A stretch of DNA of 64,000 nucleotides from WTFY01 sp011523795. GTDB lineage: Bacteria > Pseudomonadota > Gammaproteobacteria > UBA4575. Below are positions 9,492 through 19,358 of the stretch, in pieces; positions within the stretch are counted from its first letter, which is position 1; each line of letters opens with the position of its first letter. Location of the stretch: the NCBI GenBank assembly GCA_965207475.1, contig OZ242278.1, positions 1,798,001-1,862,000 on the forward strand. The letters are read 5' to 3'. Under the pieces are notes generated by a model. That model did no database searches. It was not told the DNA's origin and worked only from the letters and a program-made list of their open reading frames with translations. Made by a program: the position numbers and the translations under genes.

Positions 9492-9824
9492 TCACGGTAC
9501 GCAACGATAGACTGCAAACGTTTGCTGCCCGTTATCAATTTTTGACATGGGTACAACTGTATCGCCATTCATGTGAATGGCACTATTTCGCGCCAGAATC
9601 TGCAGCTGTTTTGCTATTCTGGCAGATTGTTTCGGAACAACGTTCAATAGTCTTTCATTTACGTTGACTGTGGCTGCTCCGTTTTTCTGACAATTCTTTA
9701 CGTCATCAAAATCCAGCACTCGTGCTTTTCTCCCCTCTTCCGTTAACTGGATTGTTGTACAGGCGGCGAGAAGTAGAAGTACCGCAATACTTAATCCCGT
9801 ATTAAATAATTTGGCAGTTTTCAT
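9492..9824 (-). CDS. DUF4156 lipoprotein
   Basis: This 110-residue protein has a short signal peptide and a lipobox (LAAC, Cys22), so it should be a lipoprotein. The mature part fits the DUF4156 family (E. coli YjeI-like) by its opening LTEEGRKARVLD, an early Cys in VKNCQ, the segment ARNSAIHMNGDTVVP and a conserved C-terminal Cys. The function of the family is unknown. It lies alone between proS and the binding-protein gene on the same strand, with a weak ribosome site (GAGATCC). It may be transcribed separately, since 145 bases separate it from proS. Confidence 0.8.
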   Translation of the reverse strand: MKTAKLFNTGLSIAVLLLLAACTTIQLTEEGRKARVLDFDDVKNCQKNGAATVNVNERLLNVVPKQSARIAKQLQILARNSAIHMNGDTVVPMSKIDNGQQTFAVYRCVP

Positions 9825-9969
9825 CGGATCTCAGAAACTTATGCAGTAATGCTGGCTTGAAGCAGTGAACTTTTCCAACTCGCACTTTACAGGAGTAGGT
9901 CACGAAAATTCAAGGCAAAAGCACAGGTTGATTCTTGCATCTGATAATGAGCCCGGGTAGTTATTCGAG

Positions 9970-11703
9970 TCAGGCTTTTCGCACAGACTCTCGCATTCGG
10001 TCGCGAATGAACTGAAGGATGCTTTCAGCAGGAATTTGAAGAGCCTGCGGGTCACGCCTGTGCTTGTACTCTATTGAGTTTTGGCTTAACCCTCTTTCGC
10101 TGACTACAATGCGATGAGGAATGCCTATCAGTTCATGGTCGGCAAATAGTAACCCTGCTCGCAATTTGCGGTCATCGTACAGAACTTCAAGACCAGAGTT
10201 TTCAAGTTCCCTGTAGAGCCACTCGCTGGTTTCGATAACCTGCCTGGATTTTTTTGCACTGATGGGAATAATCGAGATGTCGAAAGGTGCGATCGACTGA
10301 GGCCAGATGATGCCTTGCTTGTCAAAGTTTTGCTCGATGGCTGCCGCAACTACACGAGACACACCAATTCCATAGCAACCCATCTTTACAATCTGTTCTT
10401 CGCCATCCTTGTTCAAAACGCTGGCACCAAGCGCCGTACTATATTTGTCACCTAACTGGAAAATATGACCGACTTCAATTCCGCGCTTTACCTGGATCAG
10501 GCCCTTGCCATCGGGACTTGCATCACCTGAAACGATCTTGCGCAGGTCCCTACTTTCATATTGGTTGAAGCGGGCGAGGTCACGAGCCCAGTTTGCCCCT
10601 ATGAAATGGAAGTCGTCTTCATTCGCCCCACAAATGAAGTTCTCCAGTGCATATGCTGCATGGTCCATTATAAGCGGACAGTTAAGGCCAAACGGGCCAA
10701 GTGATCCTGTCTTACAGCCGAGCATTGCTTGGATTTCCTGTTCGTTAGCAAATGTCAGCGGATCGGCAACGTCTTCCAGCTTTTGGGCTTTTGCTGCATT
10801 CAGATCGTGGTCTCCACGCAGTATCAGGGCGATCAAAGAACCTGATGAGCTTCTTACGACCAGTGTTTTTGCCACTTGGTCCGGGGGGACATCCAGAAAC
10901 GCGCATACATCCTCTATGCTGTGCTGATCGGGTGTCGCGACTTTCTCAAGTGGCTGCAAGGAGGTACTGTGACCGACTTGCAAGGGGGCAGTCGGGGCAA
11001 GCTCTACATTCGCTGCGTAATCACTCTCAGTTGAGAATGCGATTGCATCCTCTCCAGATTCTGCAAGCACATGAAATTCATGAGAAACATTTCCACCGAT
11101 GCTGCCTGTGTCCGCCTCTACTGCTTTGAACCGTAAACCCAAGCGGCTGAAAATACGGGAATACGTCGCGTACATGACCTCATAGGTGGATTGAAGACAT
11201 TCATTAGTCATGTGAAATGAATACGCGTCTTTCATGCTGAACTCGCGTGCCCGCATGACACCGAAGCGCGGTCTTATCTCGTCTCGGAATTTGGTCTGTA
11301 TCTGGTAAAAATTAACCGGCAATTGCCTGTAGCTGCGTAATTCACGCCGGGCAATATCCGTGATCACCTCTTCGTGAGTGGGGCCATAACAGTAATCTCG
11401 GGTATGCCGGTCCTGGATTCGCAGTAGTTCAGGTCCAAACTGGTCCCAGCGTCCCGACTCTTCCCAGAGTTCCGAGGGTTGTATGGAAGGCATGAGCACC
11501 TCCACTGCACCTGACCTGTTCATCTCCTCACGGACAATGTTTTCCACCTTGCGCAATACCCTGAGACCTGTTGGAAGCCAGGTATACAATCCTGAGGCCA
11601 GGCGGCGAATCATTCCTGCCCGCAGCATCAGTTGATGGCTTACGAGCTCTGCATCTGCCGGTGATTCCTTGAGTGTATATAACGGGAACTTGGTGACACG
11701 CAT
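9970..11703 (-). CDS. proS: Prolyl-tRNA synthetase
   Basis: ProS charges tRNA-Pro with proline. The 577-residue product has the bacterial (ProS type 1) layout: class II catalytic core with RASGLYTWLPTGLRVLRKVE (motif 1 region) and TKFRDEIRPRFGVMRAREFSMKDAY (motif 2); the inserted YbaK-like editing domain that removes mischarged Ala (residues ~240-390); motif 3 GIGVSRVVAAAIEQ; and a C-terminal anticodon-binding domain. The ATG at 11703 has AGGATAA upstream. It is divergent from the LysR-type regulator, but there is no reason to think that protein controls it. Confidence 0.97.
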   Translation of the reverse strand: MRVTKFPLYTLKESPADAELVSHQLMLRAGMIRRLASGLYTWLPTGLRVLRKVENIVREEMNRSGAVEVLMPSIQPSELWEESGRWDQFGPELLRIQDRHTRDYCYGPTHEEVITDIARRELRSYRQLPVNFYQIQTKFRDEIRPRFGVMRAREFSMKDAYSFHMTNECLQSTYEVMYATYSRIFSRLGLRFKAVEADTGSIGGNVSHEFHVLAESGEDAIAFSTESDYAANVELAPTAPLQVGHSTSLQPLEKVATPDQHSIEDVCAFLDVPPDQVAKTLVVRSSSGSLIALILRGDHDLNAAKAQKLEDVADPLTFANEQEIQAMLGCKTGSLGPFGLNCPLIMDHAAYALENFICGANEDDFHFIGANWARDLARFNQYESRDLRKIVSGDASPDGKGLIQVKRGIEVGHIFQLGDKYSTALGASVLNKDGEEQIVKMGCYGIGVSRVVAAAIEQNFDKQGIIWPQSIAPFDISIIPISAKKSRQVIETSEWLYRELENSGLEVLYDDRKLRAGLLFADHELIGIPHRIVVSERGLSQNSIEYKHRRDPQALQIPAESILQFIRDRMRESVRKA

Positions 11704-11921
11704 ACTCGCTTATCCTGAAAGTCGTCACTCCATAGTAACAAGTTACTGACACTCTTGAGTAGTGTGGCAAGGTTTGGACGACGGTGCAGGGCAGGCAAGT
11801 ACAAGCAGCACCGTCTGATCCATGTTGCATGTTTGCGCTTGACGCTGTCAACCTGCAAGAAAACAAGGCATGGGTGTATACTACGATAATAAACCACCTT
11901 TATATGCCCAGAAGGAATGAG

Positions 11922-12818
11922 ATGGCAGATCGTCGCTTGCAAGTATTTTATACCGTAGCAAAATTGCTCAGCTTCACTAAAGCGGCGGAAACACTGCATA
12001 TGACTCAGCCTGCGGTCACTTTTCAAGTTCGCCAGCTTGAGGAACACTTCAATACCCGACTGTTTGACAGAACCCATAATCGTGTGACGTTGACGGAAGC
12101 CGGGCGCCGCTCATATGAATATGCCGAACAGATCTTCGAGCTGTATGCAGAGATGGAAAATTCTGTCAAGGAGCTCACTGGAGATGTAAGTGGCTCACTG
12201 ACACTTGGCGCGAGTACTACAATTGCCGAATATATGCTGCCCAACCTGCTGAGCGGATTCACAAAGAAGTATCCTGATATCCAGTTGCGTCTGAAAGTTT
12301 CAAATACGGAAGGTATCGTCTCCATGATCGAAAACAGCATGATTGATCTGGGTATCGTAGAGGGTCCTGTCACCAACAAGAATTTGCTTGTAGAAGTGTG
12401 TCGCATCGATCATCTGGTTGTCATCGTCTCGCCTGCACACGAGCTGGCTAGTCGCAGCTCCATTTCCATGGAGACGCTTTTACGCTACCCGTTTATCTGT
12501 CGTGAGGAAGGTTCTGGAACTAGGGAAGTGATTATGGGCTATCTGATAAAGATGGGCCTTGACAGGAACAACCTGAACATATGCCTGGAGCTGGGCAGCC
12601 CGGAGTCTATCAAGGGTGCCGTGGAAGCTGGCATGGGTGTTTCCATCGTATCCAACGCCACGATTGAGAAGGAGCTGAAACTGCAGGTACTGAAGAAGCT
12701 GGACCTTGACCCACCACTTGAAAGAGCCTTTTCCTTCGTACGCCAGCGGCAAAAGTTCCGGTTACGTGCAATGGACGAATTGCTGGAGTACGCACGTGGC
12801 TATTGCAGTCCTGAATAA
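11922..12818 (+). CDS. LysR-family transcriptional regulator
   Basis: This 298-residue protein has the LysR layout: an N-terminal winged helix-turn-helix (residues ~4-62, containing SFTKAAETLHMTQPAVTFQVRQLEEHF) and a two-lobed effector-binding domain (~90-292). The segment SPESIKGAVEAGMGVSIVS is typical of CysB/CbbR/CysL-like members. The reading frame is open back to 11784, but ATG 11922 gives the standard start and length and has AAGGA six bases upstream. No catabolic or assimilatory target gene lies next to it: proS is divergent and a PerM-type gene follows after 150 bases. Target and inducer are unknown. Confidence 0.88.
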   Translation: MADRRLQVFYTVAKLLSFTKAAETLHMTQPAVTFQVRQLEEHFNTRLFDRTHNRVTLTEAGRRSYEYAEQIFELYAEMENSVKELTGDVSGSLTLGASTTIAEYMLPNLLSGFTKKYPDIQLRLKVSNTEGIVSMIENSMIDLGIVEGPVTNKNLLVEVCRIDHLVVIVSPAHELASRSSISMETLLRYPFICREEGSGTREVIMGYLIKMGLDRNNLNICLELGSPESIKGAVEAGMGVSIVSNATIEKELKLQVLKKLDLDPPLERAFSFVRQRQKFRLRAMDELLEYARGYCSPE

Positions 12819-12970
12819 TCGGCTGCATGAACCCAGAAGTCATTTTCCTGTTATCTGAATGCCCCGAAAGTTTTGGGGTGCCGGGCGGCTGAGGTGCCTC
12901 AAAATAGTGTTCTGTTCTTGAAGCTGAGACTGGAAAAAGTTTTCTATACAGGATGTCGCGCTAATAATAT

Positions 12971-14065
12971 ATGATCGAATACATCAAAGACTGGTACTAT
13001 CGAAACTTTTCAAACCCTCAGGTAGTTATCCTTGCATTGTGTCTGGTGATCGGGTTTGCCAGCATACTGCTGTTTGGCGATATCCTGACACCCTTGCTGG
13101 CCAGCATCGTCATTGCCTATATTCTGGATGGCGGAGTGACACTGTTGCAGCAAGGCAGGATTCCAAGGTTTCTTGCCCTAATACTGGTTTTCCTTGCCTT
13201 CATAGCTTTGTTGCTCTTGATTCTATTTGCACTGATACCGAAGCTTTCTCAGCAGATGACGGAATTTTTCCGCGAGTTGCCGGGCATGGTTGCACACGGG
13301 CAAAACCTGTTGATGCAGTTACCAGATAAATACCCGAGTCTTGCACAGATCATTACTGAGGATCAGATAAGTGAACTGATACGATCCATCCAGTCACAAT
13401 TGATTTCAGTCGGCCATAAGTTTATCAGTCAGCCCTTGGAATCTGTGTTGGGCCTGTTCACAATCATGATCTACCTGATCATTGTTCCACTGTTGGTTTT
13501 CTTTTTTCTCAAGGACAAGCGCAAGATTCTGGAATGGCTGGTGAGTTTTCTGCCTCCCGAGCGGGAACTGACAGGTGCGGTGTGGGTGGAAGTCAATAAG
13601 AAAATTGCAAGCTATATCCGTGGCAAGGTAATAGAGATACTGGTGGTCTGGTTTGCTACGTATCTGACATTTGTATTCTTTGGCCTTAAATTCGCTATGC
13701 TGCTTTCATTCTTGGTGGGTATTTCTGTAATTGTTCCTTATGTAGGCGCTGCATTAGTGACAATCCCGGTTGCGTTCGTGGCATATTTTCAATGGGGCCC
13801 AAGTTCCCAGTTTATATACATCCTTGCAGCTTACGCTGCGATTCAGATTTTGGACGGAAATGTACTGGTGCCGTTACTGTTTTCAGAGTTTGTCAACCTG
13901 CATCCTGTGGCGATCATTGCAGCGGTTCTCGTATTTGGCGGGATTTGGGGAGTTTGGGGAGTTTTTTTCGCAATCCCGCTGGCGACGCTAGTTCATGCTG
14001 TCATCCGGGCATGGACTGCAAGCAACAAGGAATCCAGGGATACATCACAACCCTTGTCTGAGTGA
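12971..14065 (+). CDS. AI-2E/PerM-family membrane protein
   Basis: This 364-residue integral membrane protein belongs to the AI-2E transporter (DUF20/PerM) family. Members have been linked to autoinducer export, Na+/H+ antiport or general permease roles, so the substrate here is open. Hydrophobic segments appear near residues 17-45, 60-85, 155-180, 215-245, 250-275, 285-300 and 305-345, with the usual soluble stretch containing LPDKYPSLAQ between the first and second groups. The family motif PYVGAAL is present. No good ribosome site precedes the ATG. In many gammaproteobacteria a perM-like gene lies near dapA/bamC, as here. Confidence 0.85.
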   Translation: MIEYIKDWYYRNFSNPQVVILALCLVIGFASILLFGDILTPLLASIVIAYILDGGVTLLQQGRIPRFLALILVFLAFIALLLLILFALIPKLSQQMTEFFRELPGMVAHGQNLLMQLPDKYPSLAQIITEDQISELIRSIQSQLISVGHKFISQPLESVLGLFTIMIYLIIVPLLVFFFLKDKRKILEWLVSFLPPERELTGAVWVEVNKKIASYIRGKVIEILVVWFATYLTFVFFGLKFAMLLSFLVGISVIVPYVGAALVTIPVAFVAYFQWGPSSQFIYILAAYAAIQILDGNVLVPLLFSEFVNLHPVAIIAAVLVFGGIWGVWGVFFAIPLATLVHAVIRAWTASNKESRDTSQPLSE

Positions 14066-14189
14066 TGCCTTGTCGAAATGTCACGATGAACACGGAAATT
14101 ACCGGTATGGTGGCCAATTTCTTGTAAAGGCATGATTCCATCAGTACTATCCGTAACCTCCCTGGATCAGAACCTGTCTGAGGTACAAA

Positions 14190-15065
14190 GTGTTTAAAGG
14201 CAGTATGGTTGCAATTGCGACTCCCATGCACGAGGGTGGAGCCATCGATTACAGTGCCCTGGCTGATTATGTTGAGTTTCATATTGGGAATGGTAGTGAT
14301 GCACTGGTGCCTGCAGGCACCACGGGAGAGTCGGCGACACTGGATCATGCTGAACATTGCGAGGTGGTCCGCTTTGTAGTCGAGCAGGTTAGGGGACGGG
14401 TGCCAGTCATCGCGGGTACCGGGTCGAACTCTACACGTGAAACCATAGAATTGACCCGATGTGCCAAAGAAGCGGGTGCCGATGCCTGTTTGCTGGTTGC
14501 ACCCTACTACAACAAGCCTACCCAGGAAGGACTGTTTCTGCATTATGAAACGGTAGCTAAAACCGTTGCAATTCCCCAGATTCTGTACAATGTACCGGGT
14601 CGTACAGCATGTGACATGTTGCCTGAGACGGTGATCCGTCTCTCCCGTGTCAATCATATTGTAGGTATTAAGGAGGCAACGGGGGATATAGACCGCTGCA
14701 AGAAAATCCTTGCAGAAAGTGATGGAGAATTTCTGTTGATCAGTGGCGACGACAGTACTGCTACGGAGTTCCTGTTTGCTGGCGGCTGTGGAGTGATAAC
14801 GGTTACTGGAAATGTTGCCCCAAGCCAGTTTCACAGCCTTTGCGAGGCCAGCCTGGAGGGGGATTGGGACAAAGCGCGGCAAATCAATGCTAGACTGGCA
14901 CCGCTGAACAGGGATCTGTTTGTGGAGTCAAGTCCAATTCCCGTAAAGTGGTGCTTGGCTGAAATGGGTCTGTTTCCAACAGGTATACGCCTGCCCTTGA
15001 CTACCTTGTCGCATGTCCACCATGAAACTTTACGAGAGGCCTTGCAAATTGCAGGCTGCTTGTAG
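14190..15065 (+). CDS. dapA: 4-hydroxy-tetrahydrodipicolinate synthase
   Basis: DapA condenses pyruvate with aspartate semialdehyde, the first committed step to diaminopimelate and lysine. The 291-residue TIM-barrel enzyme shows GTTGESATL near residue 44, the catalytic Tyr in PYYNKPTQEG, LYNVPGRTACDM, and the Schiff-base Lys in GIKEATGD. The start is GTG at 14190 with GAGG upstream, giving MFKGSMVAIATPM as in relatives. bamC follows 17 bases downstream, the same pairing as dapA-bamC in E. coli. Confidence 0.97.
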   Translation: MFKGSMVAIATPMHEGGAIDYSALADYVEFHIGNGSDALVPAGTTGESATLDHAEHCEVVRFVVEQVRGRVPVIAGTGSNSTRETIELTRCAKEAGADACLLVAPYYNKPTQEGLFLHYETVAKTVAIPQILYNVPGRTACDMLPETVIRLSRVNHIVGIKEATGDIDRCKKILAESDGEFLLISGDDSTATEFLFAGGCGVITVTGNVAPSQFHSLCEASLEGDWDKARQINARLAPLNRDLFVESSPIPVKWCLAEMGLFPTGIRLPLTTLSHVHHETLREALQIAGCL

Positions 15066-15082
15066 AGATTGCGGGCTTTAAA

Positions 15083-16144
15083 ATGAGTCGCTGGTTCTTG
15101 CAATCCATGATATTCATTGCAGTGCTGCTGATGCTTGGCGGCTGTGCAATGCTGAAGCAGATGGGGGGTGATTACAAGGACAGTTCGACTACCAACCCGC
15201 TTGAAGCTCCCCCTGACCTCGTCACCCCGGAATGGGAGAACAGCCTGAAAATTCCAAAAACGGCTAATGACAGGGTAAGTGCGCTCGAATCTCAAGAGCC
15301 TGCACTTGGGGCAGTGGTGTTGCCCGAGTTTCTAGAAATCAGGGTGCGGCGCGAAGGACCTACCCGTTGGCTGGAAGTGGATACCGACCCGGTAACATTG
15401 TGGCCATTGTTGCGTAAATTCTGGCAGGACGAAGGTTTCAGGATCGCCAAGGACGAACCTTCCCTGGGTTACCTTGAAACTCAATGGACACAGAATCTGG
15501 GCCATTTCCGGGATATACGATCCAACCATGAAAGTTTTGATATCACGAGCGAAAAGTTTCGTGTACGGCTTGAGCGTCAGCCCAATGCCGTGACCAACAT
15601 ATTTTTGACTCAACGTGGACTGGAAGTGGCAGCTGTAAACGCTGACGATCAGATCCTGTGGAAGCCTCAGCCGCCTAACAGTGAGAGGGAAGCTGAAATG
15701 ATGATCAGGTTGATGGAATTCCTGGGGACTACTAAGGAAGAGGCTGAACTGAAGTTCGCCACGTCGGACATCCAGTTTTTGTATCTGGATATCAAGGACG
15801 TGAAGGGCATCCCGGTATTGATGGTTGGAGACGTCTTCTCACGGGTCTGGCGCAGAACCGGTGTGGCCCTGGATCGTTCCGGCCTCGTAGTCGAGGATCA
15901 CAACCGTGACAAGGGAATATACTTCGTGTCCCTGGGAGCAGATCCTGTATCCACGCAGACAGGCATCAAGGAAATCGATACGGAGCAGGTGCATTACCAG
16001 ATCCATCTGCTTGGCCAAGGCAAGCGGACACTGATTACTGCACACGGAATGAACCAGGAAGAAGATGCGCTTGACCCTGAAATGGCCAGGAGGCTGTTGC
16101 GCAGGATTGTTTCAGCCTATCCTGGCCATTACCCCCGTGCGTGA
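15083..16144 (+). CDS. bamC: Outer membrane assembly lipoprotein BamC
   Basis: BamC (NlpB) is an accessory lipoprotein of the beta-barrel assembly machine. The 353-residue product has a signal peptide with lipobox LGGC (Cys21), an unstructured proline-containing linker with EAPPDLVTPEW, and two helix-grip domains; the first includes WLEVDTDPVTLWPLLRKFW and the second begins near YLDIKDVKGIPVLMV. Position directly after dapA supports the call. It ends one base before the convergent dxs stop, so the two transcripts must overlap. BamD of the same complex is encoded 12 kb upstream. Confidence 0.92.
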   Translation: MSRWFLQSMIFIAVLLMLGGCAMLKQMGGDYKDSSTTNPLEAPPDLVTPEWENSLKIPKTANDRVSALESQEPALGAVVLPEFLEIRVRREGPTRWLEVDTDPVTLWPLLRKFWQDEGFRIAKDEPSLGYLETQWTQNLGHFRDIRSNHESFDITSEKFRVRLERQPNAVTNIFLTQRGLEVAAVNADDQILWKPQPPNSEREAEMMIRLMEFLGTTKEEAELKFATSDIQFLYLDIKDVKGIPVLMVGDVFSRVWRRTGVALDRSGLVVEDHNRDKGIYFVSLGADPVSTQTGIKEIDTEQVHYQIHLLGQGKRTLITAHGMNQEEDALDPEMARRLLRRIVSAYPGHYPRA

Positions 16145-16145
16145 C

Positions 16146-18062
16146 TCATGGTGAAAGATTCTGGTTTTTGAACCGTTCCTTGGCGCGCACGACTTTCTGG
16201 TCCTCGTCTATAAAATTCTGGATTGACTCCAGTATACCCCCTGTATCCAGTCCGGCTTCGCTGAGCTGCTCTTCACGCGTGGCATGGTTCAGATACCGGT
16301 CAGGCAAGCCAAGATTCTTGATGCATACAGGGAAACTGCCGGAAGCAAGGACTTCATTGACTGCAGATCCAGCACCACCCTTAACGACATTGTCTTCTAT
16401 CGTAACGATGAAATCGTGAGTTTTGGCCATGTCTGTGATGAGGGCATGATCAATCGGTTTTACAAACCGCATGTCAACCACAGTAGCATCCAGTTTCTCA
16501 CCAACTTGCAAGGCATCATGCACAGGGCTGCCAAAAGCCAGAATGGCAATGCGTTTGCCACTGCGTATTACTTTTGCCTTGCCAACTTCTACGGCGTGCA
16601 TGCCAGGCTCAACAGGTGTGCCAGGTCCAGTGCCACGCGGGTAACGCACGGCGGCAGGGCAGTCTTGCAGGTATGCGGTGTACAACATGCGTCGCGTTTC
16701 GTTTTCATCGCTGGGCGTCATGACTACCATGTTGGGTATGCATCGGAGATAAGTAAGGTCAAAACTGCCCGCGTGGGTTTGACCGTCTGCTCCAACAACG
16801 CCGGCGCGGTCAATTGCGAACATGACGGAAAGGTTTTGCACCGCCACATCATGAATCAACTGGTCGTATGCGCGCTGCAAGAATGTTGAATAGATTGCAA
16901 CGACTGGTTTTATTTCTTCACAGGCCATGCCAGCGGCGACCGTGACTGAATGCTGCTCTGCAATCGCAACATCGAAGTAGCGTTCGGGAAATCTTTTGCT
17001 GAACTCAACCAGGCCGGAACCTTCACGCATGGCAGGAGTGATGGCCACTACTCTCCTGTCCTGTTCTGCCATGTCACACAGCCAGTCACTGAACACCTTG
17101 GTATAGGTCAGTTTGGGTGGACCACCTGATTTTACAACTCCGGTACTGGTGTCAAAAGCGGGCACTGCATGATAGCCCACAGGGTCCTGTTCTGCTTTTT
17201 CGTATCCTTTTCCCTTGACCGTACATATGTGCAGCAGACGGGGTCCTTTAAGTTGTTTCATGTTCTGTAGTATTTTCACCAAGCTGCTTACATCGTGGCC
17301 ATTCGCTGGTCCGAAATAACTCACACCCAGCTCCTCGAATAGCATGCCAGGCGGAGCCAGCATGCCTTTGACATGTTCCGTGGTGCGCCTGACAAACTCT
17401 TGCGCCGATGGAATGGGCTGTAGAAGCATTTTGCCGCTCTTGCTTAAGGTCGAGGATACCTTGCCGGACAAAATGCGGGTCAGATAATTGGTCATGGCCC
17501 CTACATTTGGGGAAATCGACATTTCATTGTCATTGAGGATGACCAGCAGGTTTGCGTCGCAACTGCCCAGATGGTTCAGGGCTTCATAGGCCATGCCACC
17601 CGTAATTCCACCATCTCCAATTACTGCGATAACATGGCGGTTCTTGTCCTGCAATGCGCTCGCAATGGCCATTCCCAGGGCAGCACTCACGGATGTGCTC
17701 GAATGCCCGGTACCAAAGTGGTCAAACTCACTTTCACTTCGTTTTGGAAAGGGTGCAAGTCCCCCACGGGTCCTTATGGTCGTGATGAGGTCTTTACGCC
17801 CTGTAAGGATCTTATGCGGATAACACTGATGCCCTACATCCCATATGATCCTGTCATTCGGGGTGTCATACACATAATGTAATGCAGTCGTGACCTCGAT
17901 GGCTCCCAGGCCTCCTGCAAAATGTCCTCCACAACTGGAAATGGAATCCAGGAGATAGGTTCTCAACTCTTTGGCAACTGCGGGAATCTGGCCTGCATCC
18001 AATGCTCGAAGATCTGCTGGGTGATCGATACCGGAAAGGAGTGGATAGCGGGAATCTGGCAT
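16146..18062 (-). CDS. dxs: 1-deoxy-D-xylulose-5-phosphate synthase
   Basis: Dxs joins pyruvate and glyceraldehyde 3-phosphate in a thiamine diphosphate-dependent reaction, the first step of the methylerythritol phosphate route to isoprenoids. The 638-residue protein shows the thiamine diphosphate motif (GDGGITGGMAYEALNH, residues ~152-167), the catalytic Glu in AIAEQHSVTVAAGMA, and the three transketolase-like domains in order. It is the last gene of the reverse-strand block xseB-ispA-dxs, with a 170-base gap after ispA in which I see no gene. It converges with bamC. Confidence 0.97.
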   Translation of the reverse strand: MPDSRYPLLSGIDHPADLRALDAGQIPAVAKELRTYLLDSISSCGGHFAGGLGAIEVTTALHYVYDTPNDRIIWDVGHQCYPHKILTGRKDLITTIRTRGGLAPFPKRSESEFDHFGTGHSSTSVSAALGMAIASALQDKNRHVIAVIGDGGITGGMAYEALNHLGSCDANLLVILNDNEMSISPNVGAMTNYLTRILSGKVSSTLSKSGKMLLQPIPSAQEFVRRTTEHVKGMLAPPGMLFEELGVSYFGPANGHDVSSLVKILQNMKQLKGPRLLHICTVKGKGYEKAEQDPVGYHAVPAFDTSTGVVKSGGPPKLTYTKVFSDWLCDMAEQDRRVVAITPAMREGSGLVEFSKRFPERYFDVAIAEQHSVTVAAGMACEEIKPVVAIYSTFLQRAYDQLIHDVAVQNLSVMFAIDRAGVVGADGQTHAGSFDLTYLRCIPNMVVMTPSDENETRRMLYTAYLQDCPAAVRYPRGTGPGTPVEPGMHAVEVGKAKVIRSGKRIAILAFGSPVHDALQVGEKLDATVVDMRFVKPIDHALITDMAKTHDFIVTIEDNVVKGGAGSAVNEVLASGSFPVCIKNLGLPDRYLNHATREEQLSEAGLDTGGILESIQNFIDEDQKVVRAKERFKNQNLSP

Positions 18063-18232
18063 GTCTATCAGCCTTTATAGGAGCTCAGCAATTTGGATTG
18101 AGTATACAATTCAGTGACGGAGGGGACAACTTCGCAAGCAATTGCCAGGAGGGACTGCAGGAGGGTTCCATGACAGGCATGGGACAGACTATGCTGGAGA
18201 ATACAGTTGTCACTTCTTTCTGTCACATGGGT

Positions 18233-19120
18233 CTATGAGGCGCGGGTCACGATATACCGGCTTATGAGCTTCAGGGTGTCCCAACGGACATTCACGGATT
18301 CCATCTCCAGGCACGCCTGCTCCAATAGCTTTCTGCAGGCGCTTTCCGATTCCTCTATGCCAATAATGCTCGGGTAAGTCGGTTTTTTTTGTGCTTCATC
18401 TGACCCTTGTGGCTTACCCAGAGTTTCCGTATTGCTCTGGATATCAAGTATGTCATCACGTATCTGGAACATGAGTCCAATGCATTCAGCAAAACGAGCA
18501 AAATGGTTGTGGGTATCTGGATCATCAGCCCCGGAGGCGATCACGGCGAGCAACACGCTGGCCTTGATCAATGCTCCGGTCTTGAGTCGGTGCATGTGTT
18601 CGACTTCCTGTCTGCTGAGTTGCCTGTCTACGGAGGCAAGGTCTATGGCCTGACCGCCAACCATGCCCTGTGAGCCTGTACATTCTGCCAGCAGCTGAAT
18701 CATGGTATTCCTTTGTTCAGGGGAGTTGGCCTGATCATTTGCAAGCATCGAAAATGCAAGTGCCTGTACGGCATCGCCCACCAGGATAGCAGTCGCTTCA
18801 TCAAAAGCCTTGTGACAGGTAGGTCTGCCTCGACGGAGGTCGTCGTCATCCATTGCTGGCAGGTCATCATGCACGAGCGAATAGCTATGAATGAGCTCGA
18901 CAGCACAGGCCGGATTATCAAGCCTTTCCGAAGGGACACCCAGCGCTTCCCCCGTAGCGTACAGAAGGACCGGACGGATACGTTTGCCATTACCAAGCAC
19001 TGCGTAGCGCATTGCCTGATGCAATGTCTCAGGGGGACTGGATTCATCTGGCAGGCAGACTTCAAGCTGCCGGTTTACCCGCCCTGCGTACTGATCAAGG
19101 ATTTCTTCAATCTTCCTCAA
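18233..19120 (-). CDS. ispA: Farnesyl diphosphate synthase
   Basis: IspA makes geranyl and farnesyl diphosphate, precursors of undecaprenyl phosphate and quinone side chains. The 295-residue protein has both aspartate-rich motifs: DDLPAMDDDDLRRG (first) and RDDILDIQSNTETLG (second). The start is TTG at 19120, with GGAG seven bases upstream, lying inside the last codons of xseB; the two genes overlap by 14 bases, consistent with translational coupling. The xseB-ispA-dxs order matches E. coli. Confidence 0.94.
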   Translation of the reverse strand: MRKIEEILDQYAGRVNRQLEVCLPDESSPPETLHQAMRYAVLGNGKRIRPVLLYATGEALGVPSERLDNPACAVELIHSYSLVHDDLPAMDDDDLRRGRPTCHKAFDEATAILVGDAVQALAFSMLANDQANSPEQRNTMIQLLAECTGSQGMVGGQAIDLASVDRQLSRQEVEHMHRLKTGALIKASVLLAVIASGADDPDTHNHFARFAECIGLMFQIRDDILDIQSNTETLGKPQGSDEAQKKPTYPSIIGIEESESACRKLLEQACLEMESVNVRWDTLKLISRYIVTRAS

Positions 19121-19358
19121 GCATTTCTCCGTGATCGATAGTCTTTTCTATCCAGTCACCATTTTCTTTGCTCAACACCGAGATTTTCTGTTCTGCATTT
19201 TGCAGGGCCATGCGACATTCACGGGTCAGTTTGACACCTTGTTCAAAGCATTTGAGAGATTCCTCCAGCGACAACCCTCCCTTTTCCAGCTTGATGACCA
19301 GTGCTTCAAGCTCTTTCAGGGATTTTTCAAAGTTCACGGGTCTAGCTGAATCGTTCAA
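19107..19358 (-). CDS. xseB: Exodeoxyribonuclease VII small subunit
   Basis: XseB is the small subunit that, in several copies, activates the XseA nuclease degrading single-stranded DNA. The 83-residue product has the family core FEKSLKELEALVIKLEKGGLSLEESLKCFEQGV followed by a second helix. The start is TTG at 19358; a GTG seven codons in is an alternative. It is the first gene of the xseB-ispA-dxs block. The large subunit gene is not in the window, as is usual. Confidence 0.9.
   Translation of the reverse strand: MNDSARPVNFEKSLKELEALVIKLEKGGLSLEESLKCFEQGVKLTRECRMALQNAEQKISVLSKENGDWIEKTIDHGEMLEED

Noticed and set aside
12859..12875. CCCCGAA-AGT-TTTGGGG hairpin after the LysR gene as a terminator
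   Set aside because: Very short loop, no T-run; too weak to call.
14001..14882. 293-residue reverse ORF opposite dapA
   Set aside because: Antisense shadow of dapA.
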